Shown here piece by piece: positions 27,649 through 35,890 of a stretch of 62,215 bases of DNA. How positions within the stretch are numbered: the stretch's first letter is position 1; each line of letters begins with the position of its first letter. The DNA lies in the NCBI GenBank assembly GCA_020072765.1, contig JAIQGD010000004.1:1-62215 (forward strand), in the 5' to 3' direction. The notes under the pieces are model-generated. The model saw nothing but the letters and a program-made list of their open reading frames with translations. It was not told the DNA's origin and ran no database searches. Made by a program: the position numbers and the translations under genes. The stretch is from Terriglobia bacterium (GTDB lineage Bacteria; Acidobacteriota; Terriglobia; Acidiferrales; UBA7541).

Positions 27649-28059
27649 CTACGGGTGGCTGCTGGCTTGGCGCGCGAACATCTCGCGGCTGTGGGAGATG
27701 CGCCGGTCCAGCACAACGGCGGCAAAATGCGCGCAGGCGATTTGGTCGCGCTCCGTCAAGGCGGCCACGCTCGGAATCAGCGCACCGCCGATGCGGCCGG
27801 CGATATCGAGCATGCGGTAGTAGATCCCGACCGCGCGCACCTGCCCTTGGTAGGAATTGTGCTCGGGGCAGAGAAACAAAAACTGCAACAGACGCCCGAA
27901 ATCCCCGGCCCCAATGCTCCGGCCGGTCACGCCGGCCAGTTCGCGCACCCGCTCCGACAGTTCGACATTCCGCGTCGAAGCCAGCACCGCGCGGCAGTAG
28001 CACACAAAGAACTGCGCGAGTGCCGCGGCCGAAACGACGCAAATCAATGCGGAGATCAT
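27649..28059 (-). CDS. Unknown small membrane-anchored protein
   Basis: A 136-residue protein. The start ATG 28059 overlaps the stop of the upstream seven-helix gene (ATGA), so it is translated with it. One N-terminal membrane helix (MISALICVVSAAALAQFFVC) is followed by a soluble region of about 105 residues containing FGRLLQFLFLCPEHNSYQGQ. I do not recognise a family. Its strict coupling to the membrane protein suggests that the two form a complex. The longer open frame upstream on this strand is a shadow. Confidence 0.75.
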   Translation of the reverse strand: MISALICVVSAAALAQFFVCYCRAVLASTRNVELSERVRELAGVTGRSIGAGDFGRLLQFLFLCPEHNSYQGQVRAVGIYYRMLDIAGRIGGALIPSVAALTERDQIACAHFAAVVLDRRISHSREMFARQASSHP

Positions 28060-28760
28060 CGCGCCGTCCTCCCTTCGAGCTGATACCTCAGGATCCGGGC
28101 TTCCTCCGGCACGCGCCAGAACGTGTAGCCCCAGGCCAGCGGCAGCAAAACTCCGAAAATCGGCGGCACCCATTGCAAGGCGAACGATTGCATGCTCGGG
28201 AAAAGGTTGCGCAGCGCGTAGGTCGCGGCCGTCCCGCTGAAATACAGGCCCAGCGCCAGCACCAGGTGGATCAGCCGCGCGCGCGTCTCGCGGAAATGCA
28301 GTATGGCGGCCCACAGGGCATAGGTCAGCACTACGCCCACGAAATACAGGTTCTGCCCGAACTCGACCACGAACTGCTTCGTCAGGTGCTCGCTATGCCT
28401 GTGGATGACCACATAGGAGAACAGCGCCGTCGCAAACAGCAACATCGAGGCCCCGCCGCGCACGTAGCGGTTGACACCCATGTCCGCGAACACTTGCTGA
28501 TAGAACTGGATGATCACGCAGAACAGCAGGATGGTGAGCAGGCTCTCGGTGTAGTAGTAGAGGGAATGGTATTGCTCGGAGCCGATGCCAAATCGCGCTA
28601 TGCAAAGGTAGTAGAGACACCCGATCGCAACCCTACAGAACATGTAGATCGCTACGGCGTAGTAGCGGGTGAGGGAACGGCTGGAAATGACGCAAACTAC
28701 CACACTAGCTTCTAGAACGAAGCCGATTGCCCAAAGCCAGTAATCGAACGGGCCGAGCAT
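28056..28760 (-). CDS. Unknown seven-helix membrane protein
   Basis: A 234-residue protein with seven clear hydrophobic helices, roughly at residues 6-27, 33-56, 63-86, 103-121, 131-152, 160-182 and 190-214, and short loops. Helix 3 is aromatic-rich (YHSLYYYTESLLTILLFCVI). I see no transporter or enzyme motif. A weak ribosome binding site (GAGG) precedes ATG 28760. The repeat-bearing small peptide gene ends 70 bases upstream on the same strand, and the membrane-anchored 136-residue protein follows with overlap. By layout alone it could be a receptor, processor or immunity partner for the peptide; this is inference. Confidence 0.78.
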   Translation of the reverse strand: MLGPFDYWLWAIGFVLEASVVVCVISSRSLTRYYAVAIYMFCRVAIGCLYYLCIARFGIGSEQYHSLYYYTESLLTILLFCVIIQFYQQVFADMGVNRYVRGGASMLLFATALFSYVVIHRHSEHLTKQFVVEFGQNLYFVGVVLTYALWAAILHFRETRARLIHLVLALGLYFSGTAATYALRNLFPSMQSFALQWVPPIFGVLLPLAWGYTFWRVPEEARILRYQLEGRTAR

Positions 28761-28830
28761 CGCCGTTTTACCTCGACTTGCCCGGCCCCCTCAGTCACCT
28801 CTACCACAGGCGACTGTCCGCGTAAGTGCG

Positions 28831-28995
28831 TTAGCGCGGCATTGGTTCCGGGCCATTGGCCAGTGTCGATGCCGCAATGCGCGGCATTGGTTCCGGGCCG
28901 TTGGCAAATGTCGAATGAGTGCTCAAAGCCTTCAGCCCCATCGCGCTGGTCATGATCGACAGAGCTAACAACATGACAACTGACCACTTATTCAT
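28831..28995 (-). CDS. Small secreted or membrane peptide with tandem ANGPEPMPR repeats
   Basis: A 54-residue frame. The N-terminus MNKWSVVMLLALSIMTSAMG is a signal peptide or single membrane helix. The mature part has two copies of a 15-residue unit, TFANGPEPMPRIAAS and TLANGPEPMPR, and ends right after the second. A very good ribosome binding site (GAGGAGGAG, 4-5 bases before ATG) is present, but it and the ATG lie in a long hairpin (28991-29037). A candidate promoter is at 29141-29169. The frame is the first of a run with the seven-helix protein and its coupled partner. The end-duplicated motif recalls multi-copy peptide pheromone precursors; the hidden start recalls type I toxins. Neither is proven. 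Confidence 0.7.
   Translation of the reverse strand: MNKWSVVMLLALSIMTSAMGLKALSTHSTFANGPEPMPRIAASTLANGPEPMPR
28834..28905. repeat. In-frame 45-bp tandem duplication inside the peptide gene
   Basis: GCGCGGCATTGGTTCCGGGC occurs at 28834 and again at 28879, exactly 45 bases apart, with one or two changes in the following bases. The unit is a multiple of three, and the frame of the minus-strand peptide is kept across it. Confidence 0.85.
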
Positions 28996-29037
28996 AGACT
29001 CCTCCTCACAAAGATGTGATGGAGCGGAGTCTATGAA
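28991..29037 (-). promoter_or_regulatory. Hairpin that sequesters the ribosome binding site and start codon of the peptide gene
   Basis: On the minus strand, TTCATAGACTCC (29026-29037) pairs perfectly with GGAGTCTATGAA (28991-29002). The helix goes on through TCC/GGA and TCACA/TGTGA to the tetraloop TCTT, with only a GC bulge and one extra A on the 5' side. About 20 base pairs in all. The 3' strand holds both the Shine-Dalgarno GAGGAGG and the AUG of the 54-residue peptide. Such an arrangement should block translation unless the stem is opened by heat, antisense RNA, ligand or passing ribosomes. Confidence 0.75.
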
Positions 29038-29068
29038 GGGTCTAGTGCCATGGCGAGGTAAATCTTAT

Positions 29069-29095
29069 GGGTGTGTGTCTAAACGGTACACACCC
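29069..29095 (-). other. Second hairpin in the leader of the peptide gene
   Basis: GGGTGTGT (29069-29076 on the plus strand) pairs with ACACACCC (29088-29095), an 8-bp stem with an 11-base loop. It lies between the candidate promoter and the start-codon hairpin, so a leader of about 140 nt would carry two stems. No known riboswitch class is recognised. Confidence 0.5.
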
Positions 29096-29140
29096 CTCCC
29101 TCGCCCTCTAGAGCCAGAGCCTCACCGAATTGTCGAGTTC

Positions 29141-29169
29141 AAATTAGTTTTTCCCTTGGTTGGCGTCAA
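29141..29169 (-). promoter_or_regulatory. Candidate promoter for the peptide gene
   Basis: On the minus strand, TTGACG (29164-29169) and TAATTT (29141-29146) are separated by 17 bases. The -35 box is good and the -10 box moderate. The start of transcription would be near 29134. The opposite-facing phosphoesterase gene starts at 29333. Confidence 0.4.
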
Positions 29170-29332
29170 TGTTACGAAAGTACTACCCGCGCCACCTGTT
29201 CGATTGGTGAGCGGGGCACCCCTTGCAACGAACAGCAGAGGGGTTGCCATCCGCGAAGGCTCGCGGCACAATGACGTGCCCCAGTGGGAGCCCGGCGCGC
29301 GTTGGGGGGCGGAATATGCTGGTGAAAACTCC

Positions 29333-30451
29333 ATGAAGCGACGAATCCTGTTGGTTTTGGCGGCTCTAGCCCTGGCATTTCTCGCGGGCGGCCAACTCTC
29401 AGCCCACGCGCAGACGGACGGCCAGAAACCGCCCTCCGCGCCCCACGCCCAGCCCGCGCCGTGGAAATTCGCCGTCTCCGGCGATTCCCGCAACTGTGGC
29501 GACGTGGTCATGCCCGCGATCGCGGGCCGTGTGCGGCAGAGCGGAGCGCTGTTCTACTGGCACCTCGGCGATTTCCGCAAGATGACCGGCCCCGACGAGG
29601 ACATCCAGCACCAGCCCGAGCATCGCGCCGCGCCGCTATCGGAAGTCGCGTACCGGGAACTGGCCTGGAAGGATTTTCTCGATAGCCAGATCGCGCCGTT
29701 TGGCTCTGTTCCCGTCTATCTGGGCATCGGCAACCACGAGACGGCCCGCAAGACGCGCCCTGATTTCATGGTTCAGTTTCGTGATTGGCTGGACGCCCCG
29801 AACCTCCGCGCCCAGCGCCTCCGCGATGATCCCCACGGTCTCGATCCGAAGACGTATTACCACTGGACCGAGGACGGCGTGGACTTCATCAATCTCGACA
29901 ACGCCACCGAAGAGCAGTTTGATGCCGATCAGATCGCCTGGCTCGAAAAGACGCTCCGCTCCGACATGGCCAATCGCCGCATCCGCGCGATCGTCGTGGG
30001 GATGCACGAGGCGCTCCCTGAAAGCCTCGGCAAGAACCACAGCATGAATCAGTCGGCCGCGGGGATCGAGAGCGGCCGGCGCGTTTACGCCGATCTTCTC
30101 CGGGCGCGGCGTACCAGTCACAAACGCGTTTACGTCCTGGCCAGCCATTCCCACTATTTTATGGACGGCATTTTCAATACGGACTATTGGAAACAACACG
30201 GGGGAGTCCTGCCGGGATGGATCGTCGGCACGGCGGGCGCGGCCCGGTATGCCTTGCCGGAAGAGTCAGCGCAGGCGCGTGCCGCGGAAACTAATGTCTA
30301 TGGGTTTCTGACCGGCACCGTGCAGGCCCACGGCAACATCGTATTCGCCTTCGAACGCGTGAACGAGCCGGAAGTCCCGGCGGCCGTCGTGGCGCGCTAC
30401 ACGCCGGAGTTCGTGCATTGGTGCTTTGCTGAAAATTCCGCCGCGCACTGA
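29333..30451 (+). CDS. Secreted calcineurin-like metallophosphoesterase
   Basis: A 372-residue exported phosphoesterase starting at ATG 29333, with a clear signal peptide (MKRRILLVLAALALAFLAGG, cleavage near AHAQ). The metal-site motifs of the calcineurin-like fold are present: SGDSRNCGD, HLGDFRK, GIGNHET, VGMHEALPE and LASHSHYFMDG. It should hydrolyse phosphomonoesters or diesters in the periplasm; the substrate is unknown. The frame is open further upstream to 28919, but that part crosses the hairpin region and would remove the signal peptide from the N-terminus. The ribosome binding site is weak. Confidence 0.85.
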   Translation: MKRRILLVLAALALAFLAGGQLSAHAQTDGQKPPSAPHAQPAPWKFAVSGDSRNCGDVVMPAIAGRVRQSGALFYWHLGDFRKMTGPDEDIQHQPEHRAAPLSEVAYRELAWKDFLDSQIAPFGSVPVYLGIGNHETARKTRPDFMVQFRDWLDAPNLRAQRLRDDPHGLDPKTYYHWTEDGVDFINLDNATEEQFDADQIAWLEKTLRSDMANRRIRAIVVGMHEALPESLGKNHSMNQSAAGIESGRRVYADLLRARRTSHKRVYVLASHSHYFMDGIFNTDYWKQHGGVLPGWIVGTAGAARYALPEESAQARAAETNVYGFLTGTVQAHGNIVFAFERVNEPEVPAAVVARYTPEFVHWCFAENSAAH

Positions 30452-30478
30452 CAAGCTTCAGGACCCGGAATTACCAGC

Positions 30479-30793
30479 TCAGGCCGTCGCGCCCGATGCG
30501 CTCACCGACCGCCGCTGCTGGAAGCATTCGCGGCAATACACGGGGCGCCCCTGGGTGGGTTTGAAGGGAACGGTCGTTTCTTTCCCGCACTGCGAGCAGA
30601 CCGTCTTGGTTTCGACACGTTGGGGGTTGCCCGAGCCGGAGTCGTTTCCCTGGGCGCGGTTGGCCTTGCACGCCTTGCAGCGCTTCGGCTCGTTCTTGAA
30701 ACCTTTGTCGGCGAAGAACATCTGTTCGCCGGCGGTGAAAATGAATTCGGCTCCGCAGTCGCTGCACTTCAGGACCCTGTCATGGTATTCCAT
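30479..30793 (-). CDS. Zinc-ribbon protein
   Basis: A 104-residue protein from ATG 30793 (MEYHDRVLKCSDCGAEFIF). Four CxxC knuckles are visible: CSDC, CKAC, CSQC and CREC, enough for two zinc ribbons. The first module, with FTAGEQMFFADKGFKNEPKR, matches the probable zinc-ribbon (zf-ribbon) domain common in soil and sediment bacteria. The second half (KETTVPFKPTQGRPVYCREC) matches the CxxC zinc-binding module often found as a free domain. A GGGGGGTGG run precedes the start. Role unknown, perhaps nucleic acid binding. It lies downstream of rpsU on the same strand, separated by a nested hairpin. Confidence 0.8.
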   Translation of the reverse strand: MEYHDRVLKCSDCGAEFIFTAGEQMFFADKGFKNEPKRCKACKANRAQGNDSGSGNPQRVETKTVCSQCGKETTVPFKPTQGRPVYCRECFQQRRSVSASGATA

Positions 30794-30849
30794 GTACCAC
30801 CCCCCGGACGGCGTTGGCGCAGAACAGGGAGGAGCGCGGGTGCAGCCGC

Positions 30850-30896
30850 GCAAACCGGCGAGACCCGCGCGAATTCGCGGGCCTTCACCGGTTTGC
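30850..30896. repeat. Nested perfect inverted repeat between rpsU and the zinc-ribbon gene
   Basis: The outer arms GCAAACCGG (30850-30858) and CCGGTTTGC (30888-30896) enclose a second palindrome, CCCGCG (30864-30869) with CGCGGG (30876-30881) around CGAATT. No T-run follows on either strand, so it is not a classic terminator. It may be an mRNA-stability or processing stem at the end of the rpsU transcript. Confidence 0.6.
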
Positions 30897-30937
30897 TGGT
30901 ACCGGGCTGCTGGATCGATTGTCCGTGATCGGGTGTT

Positions 30938-31135
30938 TTAATCCTGCTCACGCCGCTGCTTTTTACGGAGACGCTTACGCGAGAGGGCTTCCTTGGCGCG
31001 ACGCTTTTCCCCGGGCTTCATGTAGTAGCTGTGCTTTTTGATCTCTTTGATGATGTCTTCCGACTGCACTTTGCGCTTGAAACGCCGGAGAGCGTTTTCC
31101 AACGACTCACCCTCTTGAATGACAACTTCTGCCAC
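30938..31135 (-). CDS. rpsU: 30S ribosomal protein bS21
   Basis: A 65-residue, strongly basic protein. The N-terminus AEVVIQEGESLENALRRFKR and the tail SRKRLRKKQRREQD match bS21, which sits on the 30S platform near the anti-Shine-Dalgarno region. It starts with GTG at 31135 behind a G-rich stretch (GGGGACGGGGGTG). It is not beside dnaG or rpoD as in enterobacteria. A candidate promoter lies about 90 bases upstream. Confidence 0.96.
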   Translation of the reverse strand: MAEVVIQEGESLENALRRFKRKVQSEDIIKEIKKHSYYMKPGEKRRAKEALSRKRLRKKQRREQD

Positions 31136-31225
31136 GCGTATTCACCCCCGTCCCCTGTCTTGAATTCGGACTGATGGACTCAGTCTCGTGTAGCCGGTAT
31201 CCACGCGATCCGGCTATTGTCACTG

Positions 31226-31254
31226 TTTTTATCGGAGGCTACCCCGCAAGTCAA
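31226..31254 (-). promoter_or_regulatory. Candidate promoter for rpsU
   Basis: On the minus strand TTGACT (31249-31254) and TAAAAA (31226-31231) are 17 bases apart, a fair match to a housekeeping promoter. It points at rpsU, whose start is at 31135. A small hairpin GACTGA/TCAGTC lies in the leader near 31170-31190. Confidence 0.45.
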
Positions 31255-31658
31255 GACTTAAATTGTGCACAAGGCCGCCCGCCCGCGCCGCTTTAACTGT
31301 TTGGTAATTACCCCCCTTCCGCCACCCTCTCGCACGCCCGGACATGCTGCTAGCTGGCAGTCCTCGCGAGCTTCTGAATGTGCACCCGCGTGGACCCGTC
31401 ATTCTAGCCCATCCGACTAGGTCCGGTGTCGGGACTCCGGTGGAGTACGCCAGAGTCCTGAAGCCGGAGATGGGCGAAGAATCACAGAGCTGCTCTCCCG
31501 TACAGCGGGTCTTCCTGGCTCGTTCGCGCGGTCCGTCGCGTTTCTTGCGTTCCGCGGCTGAATTCTTCAGTTCTGGGACATCCCCGCAGTCGCTGGTAGG
31601 AAGTTCGGGTTAGAATAGGGGTCTGTCGTTGGGGGGAGAGTTTCCCGGGAGCCGGCGA
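31255..31658. other. Intergenic region between rpsU and glgC
   Basis: No gene is seen. Short open frames here have no ribosome binding site and no protein-like sequence. The glgC promoter is presumably inside, but no convincing -35/-10 pair stands out. Confidence 0.5.
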
Positions 31659-32891
31659 ATGGCCCAGATGCGCGACGCGATCGGTGTTCTGCTGGCCGGC
31701 GGCCAGGGCGAGCGGCTGTGGCCGCTGACGCGCGACCGGGCCAAGCCCGCGGTCCCCTTCGGCGGCGTCTACCGCATCATTGACTTCACCCTCTCCAATT
31801 GCCTGAATAGCGATTTGCGCCGCGTCTTCGTCCTCACGCAGTACAAGGCGCTCAGCCTCAACCGCCACGTGCGCCGCGGCTGGTCCCCGCTGATGGGCTA
31901 TGGCGACTTCATCGAAGTCCTGCCCCCGCAGATGCGCGTCTCGCAGCACTGGTACCGCGGCACGGCCGACGCCGTCTACCAGAACATCTACTCCATCGGC
32001 AGCGAGCAGTCCAATTACGTCTTCATCCTCTCCGGCGATCACATCTACCGCATGAATTACCAGAAAATGCTCGCGCAGCACGTCGAGGCCGGCGCGGACG
32101 TCACCGTCGCCACCATCGAAATGGACCCCGCCGACGCCGCCGGAAAATTCGGCGTGCTCGAAACCGACGAGCACTGGCGCGTCGTCGGATTCGAGGAGAA
32201 ACCCGCCCATCCGAAACCCTCGCGCGTTCATCCGGACAAAGTGAATGCTTCGATGGGCATCTATCTCTTCAATACCCAGTTGCTCGTGCCCATCCTGATC
32301 GACGACGCGGAAGCGGCCACCTCCTCCCATGACTTCGGCAAGGACATCCTGCCGCGGATCCTCGGCAAATATCGCGTCTTCGCCCACAACTTCCGGGACG
32401 ACAGCAAGAAGGAAACCCCCTACTGGCGCGACGTGGGCACGATCGACGCCTATCATGAAGCCAACATGGACCTGGTATCGGTCTCTCCCACGTTCAACCT
32501 CTACGACAAAAGCTGGCCGCTGCATACCTGGCAGCAGCAATACCCGCCGGTGAAGTTCGTGTTCGCCGATCCCGAGCGCATGGGCGTCGCGCTCGATTCG
32601 GTCGTGGGGGGCGGGTCGATCATCTCGGGCGGCCGCGTCGAACGGTCCGTGCTCAGCTACGATGTCCGCGTCAACAGTTACAGCGAAGTCCAGGACTCCA
32701 TCATTTTCAATCACGTCAGCATCGGCCGCCATTGCCGCATTCGCCGCGCCATCATTGACCGCCACGTGGAGCTGCCCGAAGGCACGGTCATCGGCCACGA
32801 CCTCGAGGCCGACCGCGCGCGCTACGCCGTCTCGGAAAACGGCGTCGTCGTCGTGGTCCGCCCCGAATCCATGATCGAGGAGCCGGAATAG
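31659..32891 (+). CDS. glgC: Glucose-1-phosphate adenylyltransferase GlgC
   Basis: GlgC makes ADP-glucose, the committed step of bacterial glycogen synthesis. The nucleotidyltransferase motif LLAGGQGERLWPLTRDRAKP is complete, as is FILSGDHIYRMNYQKML with the catalytic Asp. The substrate site FEEKP and the DVGTIDAYHEANMDL loop follow. The C-terminal left-handed beta helix (hexapeptide-like) spans about 290-410. I choose ATG 31659, with GGGAG upstream (410 residues); TTG 31629 would add ten unneeded residues. It stands alone on the plus strand, with eno 180 bases downstream. No other glg genes are in the window. Confidence 0.94.
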   Translation: MAQMRDAIGVLLAGGQGERLWPLTRDRAKPAVPFGGVYRIIDFTLSNCLNSDLRRVFVLTQYKALSLNRHVRRGWSPLMGYGDFIEVLPPQMRVSQHWYRGTADAVYQNIYSIGSEQSNYVFILSGDHIYRMNYQKMLAQHVEAGADVTVATIEMDPADAAGKFGVLETDEHWRVVGFEEKPAHPKPSRVHPDKVNASMGIYLFNTQLLVPILIDDAEAATSSHDFGKDILPRILGKYRVFAHNFRDDSKKETPYWRDVGTIDAYHEANMDLVSVSPTFNLYDKSWPLHTWQQQYPPVKFVFADPERMGVALDSVVGGGSIISGGRVERSVLSYDVRVNSYSEVQDSIIFNHVSIGRHCRIRRAIIDRHVELPEGTVIGHDLEADRARYAVSENGVVVVVRPESMIEEPE

Positions 32892-33062
32892 TTTTTAGCG
32901 CGCGCGTTCCTCCCGCGTTGGTTCGCCAGCGACGCGTCCGGCTTGGCTTGGGGGGAGGAATTCCCGTAAACTTCGGTCCCTGGCTCGTGCTTGCGAGGAA
33001 GGAATAGAGATTGAATTGCTTGGTGTGAGAGCTGTTCGCATTCATTATTGGAAAACTCTTAG

Positions 33063-34376
<1,314 letters not shown>

Positions 34377-34518
34377 CACCTTGTTGAAACACTCCTTTGG
34401 CTTGTCATTCCGAGGAGCGGAGCGACGAGGAATCTCTCTTTTTCCTAGCCTTTCCTGAAGAGAAATTCCTCGCTGTGCTCCGAACGACGGGAACTGAAGT
34501 GTCTTTCAACAAGCTGCT
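34377..34518. repeat. Long imperfect palindrome after eno (second repeat family)
   Basis: The outer arms are TTGTTGAAA (34381-34389) and TTTCAACAA (34504-34512), with flanking AGCA/TGCT and CACT/AGTG extending the pairing. The inner arms are GGAGCGGAGCGACGAGGAAT and ATTCCTCGCTGTGCTCC. The whole could fold into one stem of about 60 bp with interruptions. The phrase GTCATTCCGAGGAGC is common in soil-bacterial dispersed repeats (recollection). No coding capacity. The next 130 bases to 34648 hold nothing recognised. Confidence 0.7.
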
Positions 34519-34648
34519 AAGCAAAGACCCGACTCAGCTTCCGTTCCCGGAAGCGAAAGTGTGCCCGCGCGGAAGCGCTCGAAACGATGCGGCTTCGGCT
34601 GCGCCACTTCACCGTACCAAGCTGTCAGCCTGTTTTCCGCCGTTCCGC

Positions 34649-35104
34649 TTACTTCTGCTGGATGGACTCCACGTACGACGTCAGATTGCTCATCCGGAGT
34701 TCCGCTACGTCCTTATTTTGCGCACGAAACAGCGGTCCCCAGATGGGCATATCGCTCGTGCCGTGTGGATGGCCCTCGGTTCCAAAGTGAAGCACGGCCA
34801 GAAAATGATCGGCTGGGAATTTCCCGTTGTTGCGCTTGGCCAGCAGCGTGAGATCTTGCGGCGGAGCTTTCAGAATTTCCGCCGCCGGCCCGTCTCCCTT
34901 TCCCGTGGCCCCATGGCATGCGGCGCAGTAGTCCTTATACATCTTCTGGCCGGACGCAGGGTCGCTGTGAATGATGGGCTTCTTTTCCAGAGTTTTCGCC
35001 TGTGGACCCCTGGCAGCCCTTGCCGCATGACCCACCATAACAACTCCCACTCCTGCCAGGAGGAGTCCTGCGAGCGCGAGGCCCAAAGAATTCCTTATGA
35101 ACAT
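34649..35104 (-). CDS. Secreted monoheme c-type cytochrome
   Basis: A 151-residue exported protein with an N-terminal membrane helix or signal (MFIRNSLGLALAGLLLAGVG). The heme motif is C60-AAC63-H64 in DYCAACHGATGKGDGPAAEI. The likely Met ligand is in TSDMPIWGPLF (about residue 118). This matches class I cytochromes of the family found with respiratory or alcohol-dehydrogenase chains; the partner is unknown. It is alone on the minus strand between eno and a plus-strand gene. The upstream sequence has AGGTGAT just before ATG, giving a ribosome binding site. Confidence 0.85.
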   Translation of the reverse strand: MFIRNSLGLALAGLLLAGVGVVMVGHAARAARGPQAKTLEKKPIIHSDPASGQKMYKDYCAACHGATGKGDGPAAEILKAPPQDLTLLAKRNNGKFPADHFLAVLHFGTEGHPHGTSDMPIWGPLFRAQNKDVAELRMSNLTSYVESIQQK

Positions 35105-35269
35105 AAATCACCTCCGCACATAAACTAGCCGAGGGACCTGCCGGCCGCAGTGCGTGGCGTCACCCTCCCCTGTGCCGGGCGTCACCTCGTTGCTTGCCGC
35201 CTCCGCTATAGATTGATGAACGCCGTCCCCTGCGACTACAATCCAGGCGACTCACTCAAGGGAGGCTCC

Positions 35270-35713
35270 ATGAGGAACTTACTTCTTGCCCTGTTGCTCT
35301 TTGCTCCGCCGCTGTTCGCCCAGGGCGCTCCGCCGCAAGCCGCGGCCAACCAGCCCTACGCCGTCGAGTACTACTACAAGGTCCAATGGGGCCATCAGCA
35401 GGAGTTCCTGCAACTGTTTTTGAAGAACCACTACCCGCTGCTCCAGAAGATCGTGGCGAGCGGCCGCATGCTTTCCGTGAAGATTGAAACCCCGTCCAAC
35501 CACATGACCGAGGACGCCCGCTGGGACTATCGCGTCACCATCCGATACAAGAACTCGACCGTGGCCACCACCGACAATCCCGACGAAGCATCCCTGATCC
35601 AACAGCTCTGGCCCGACCGGCAGACCTACCAGCGCGAGGAGCAGCGGCGCTTCGAGATCCTGCTGGCCCACTGGGATCTCCCTGTGACGGACATCACACC
35701 GGCCGGAAAATAG
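35270..35713 (+). CDS. Secreted protein of unknown function
   Basis: A 147-residue protein. GGAGG six bases before ATG 35270 and a clean signal peptide (MRNLLLALLLFAPPLFAQGA) fix the start. The mature part (YAVEYYYKVQWGHQQEFLQL, then a helix and strands with DARWDYRVTIRYKN) has the strand-helix alternation of a small ferredoxin-like (dimeric alpha-beta barrel) fold; this is impression only. No catalytic motif is seen. It is followed after 177 bases by lpd but has no evident link to it. Confidence 0.75.
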   Translation: MRNLLLALLLFAPPLFAQGAPPQAAANQPYAVEYYYKVQWGHQQEFLQLFLKNHYPLLQKIVASGRMLSVKIETPSNHMTEDARWDYRVTIRYKNSTVATTDNPDEASLIQQLWPDRQTYQREEQRRFEILLAHWDLPVTDITPAGK

Positions 35714-35890
35714 CCCCCGCCGCCCTGCGCGGCCAGGAACCATAGGGCAAAACCGGCATTGCAGTTTGGTTGCGACGGCCCACGGCCACTGTTAAAATCA
35801 AAGACCTCGGCGCCCGAAAGAGACGCCCGGGAACCACCCTTCCACGCAGCTATCGGCTCGGCGGAATTCAACACCGCCAGGGAGACTGGC

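Noticed and set aside
28712-28987. 91-codon minus-strand frame with QRPGTNAA repeats
   Set aside because: It overlaps the better 54-codon frame, has no ribosome binding site, and its repeat is only the other-frame reading of the 45-bp duplication.
28919-29332. N-terminal extension of the phosphoesterase into the hairpin region
   Set aside because: The signal peptide starts at ATG 29333; the upstream codons are not protein-like and overlap the regulatory hairpins of the divergent peptide gene.
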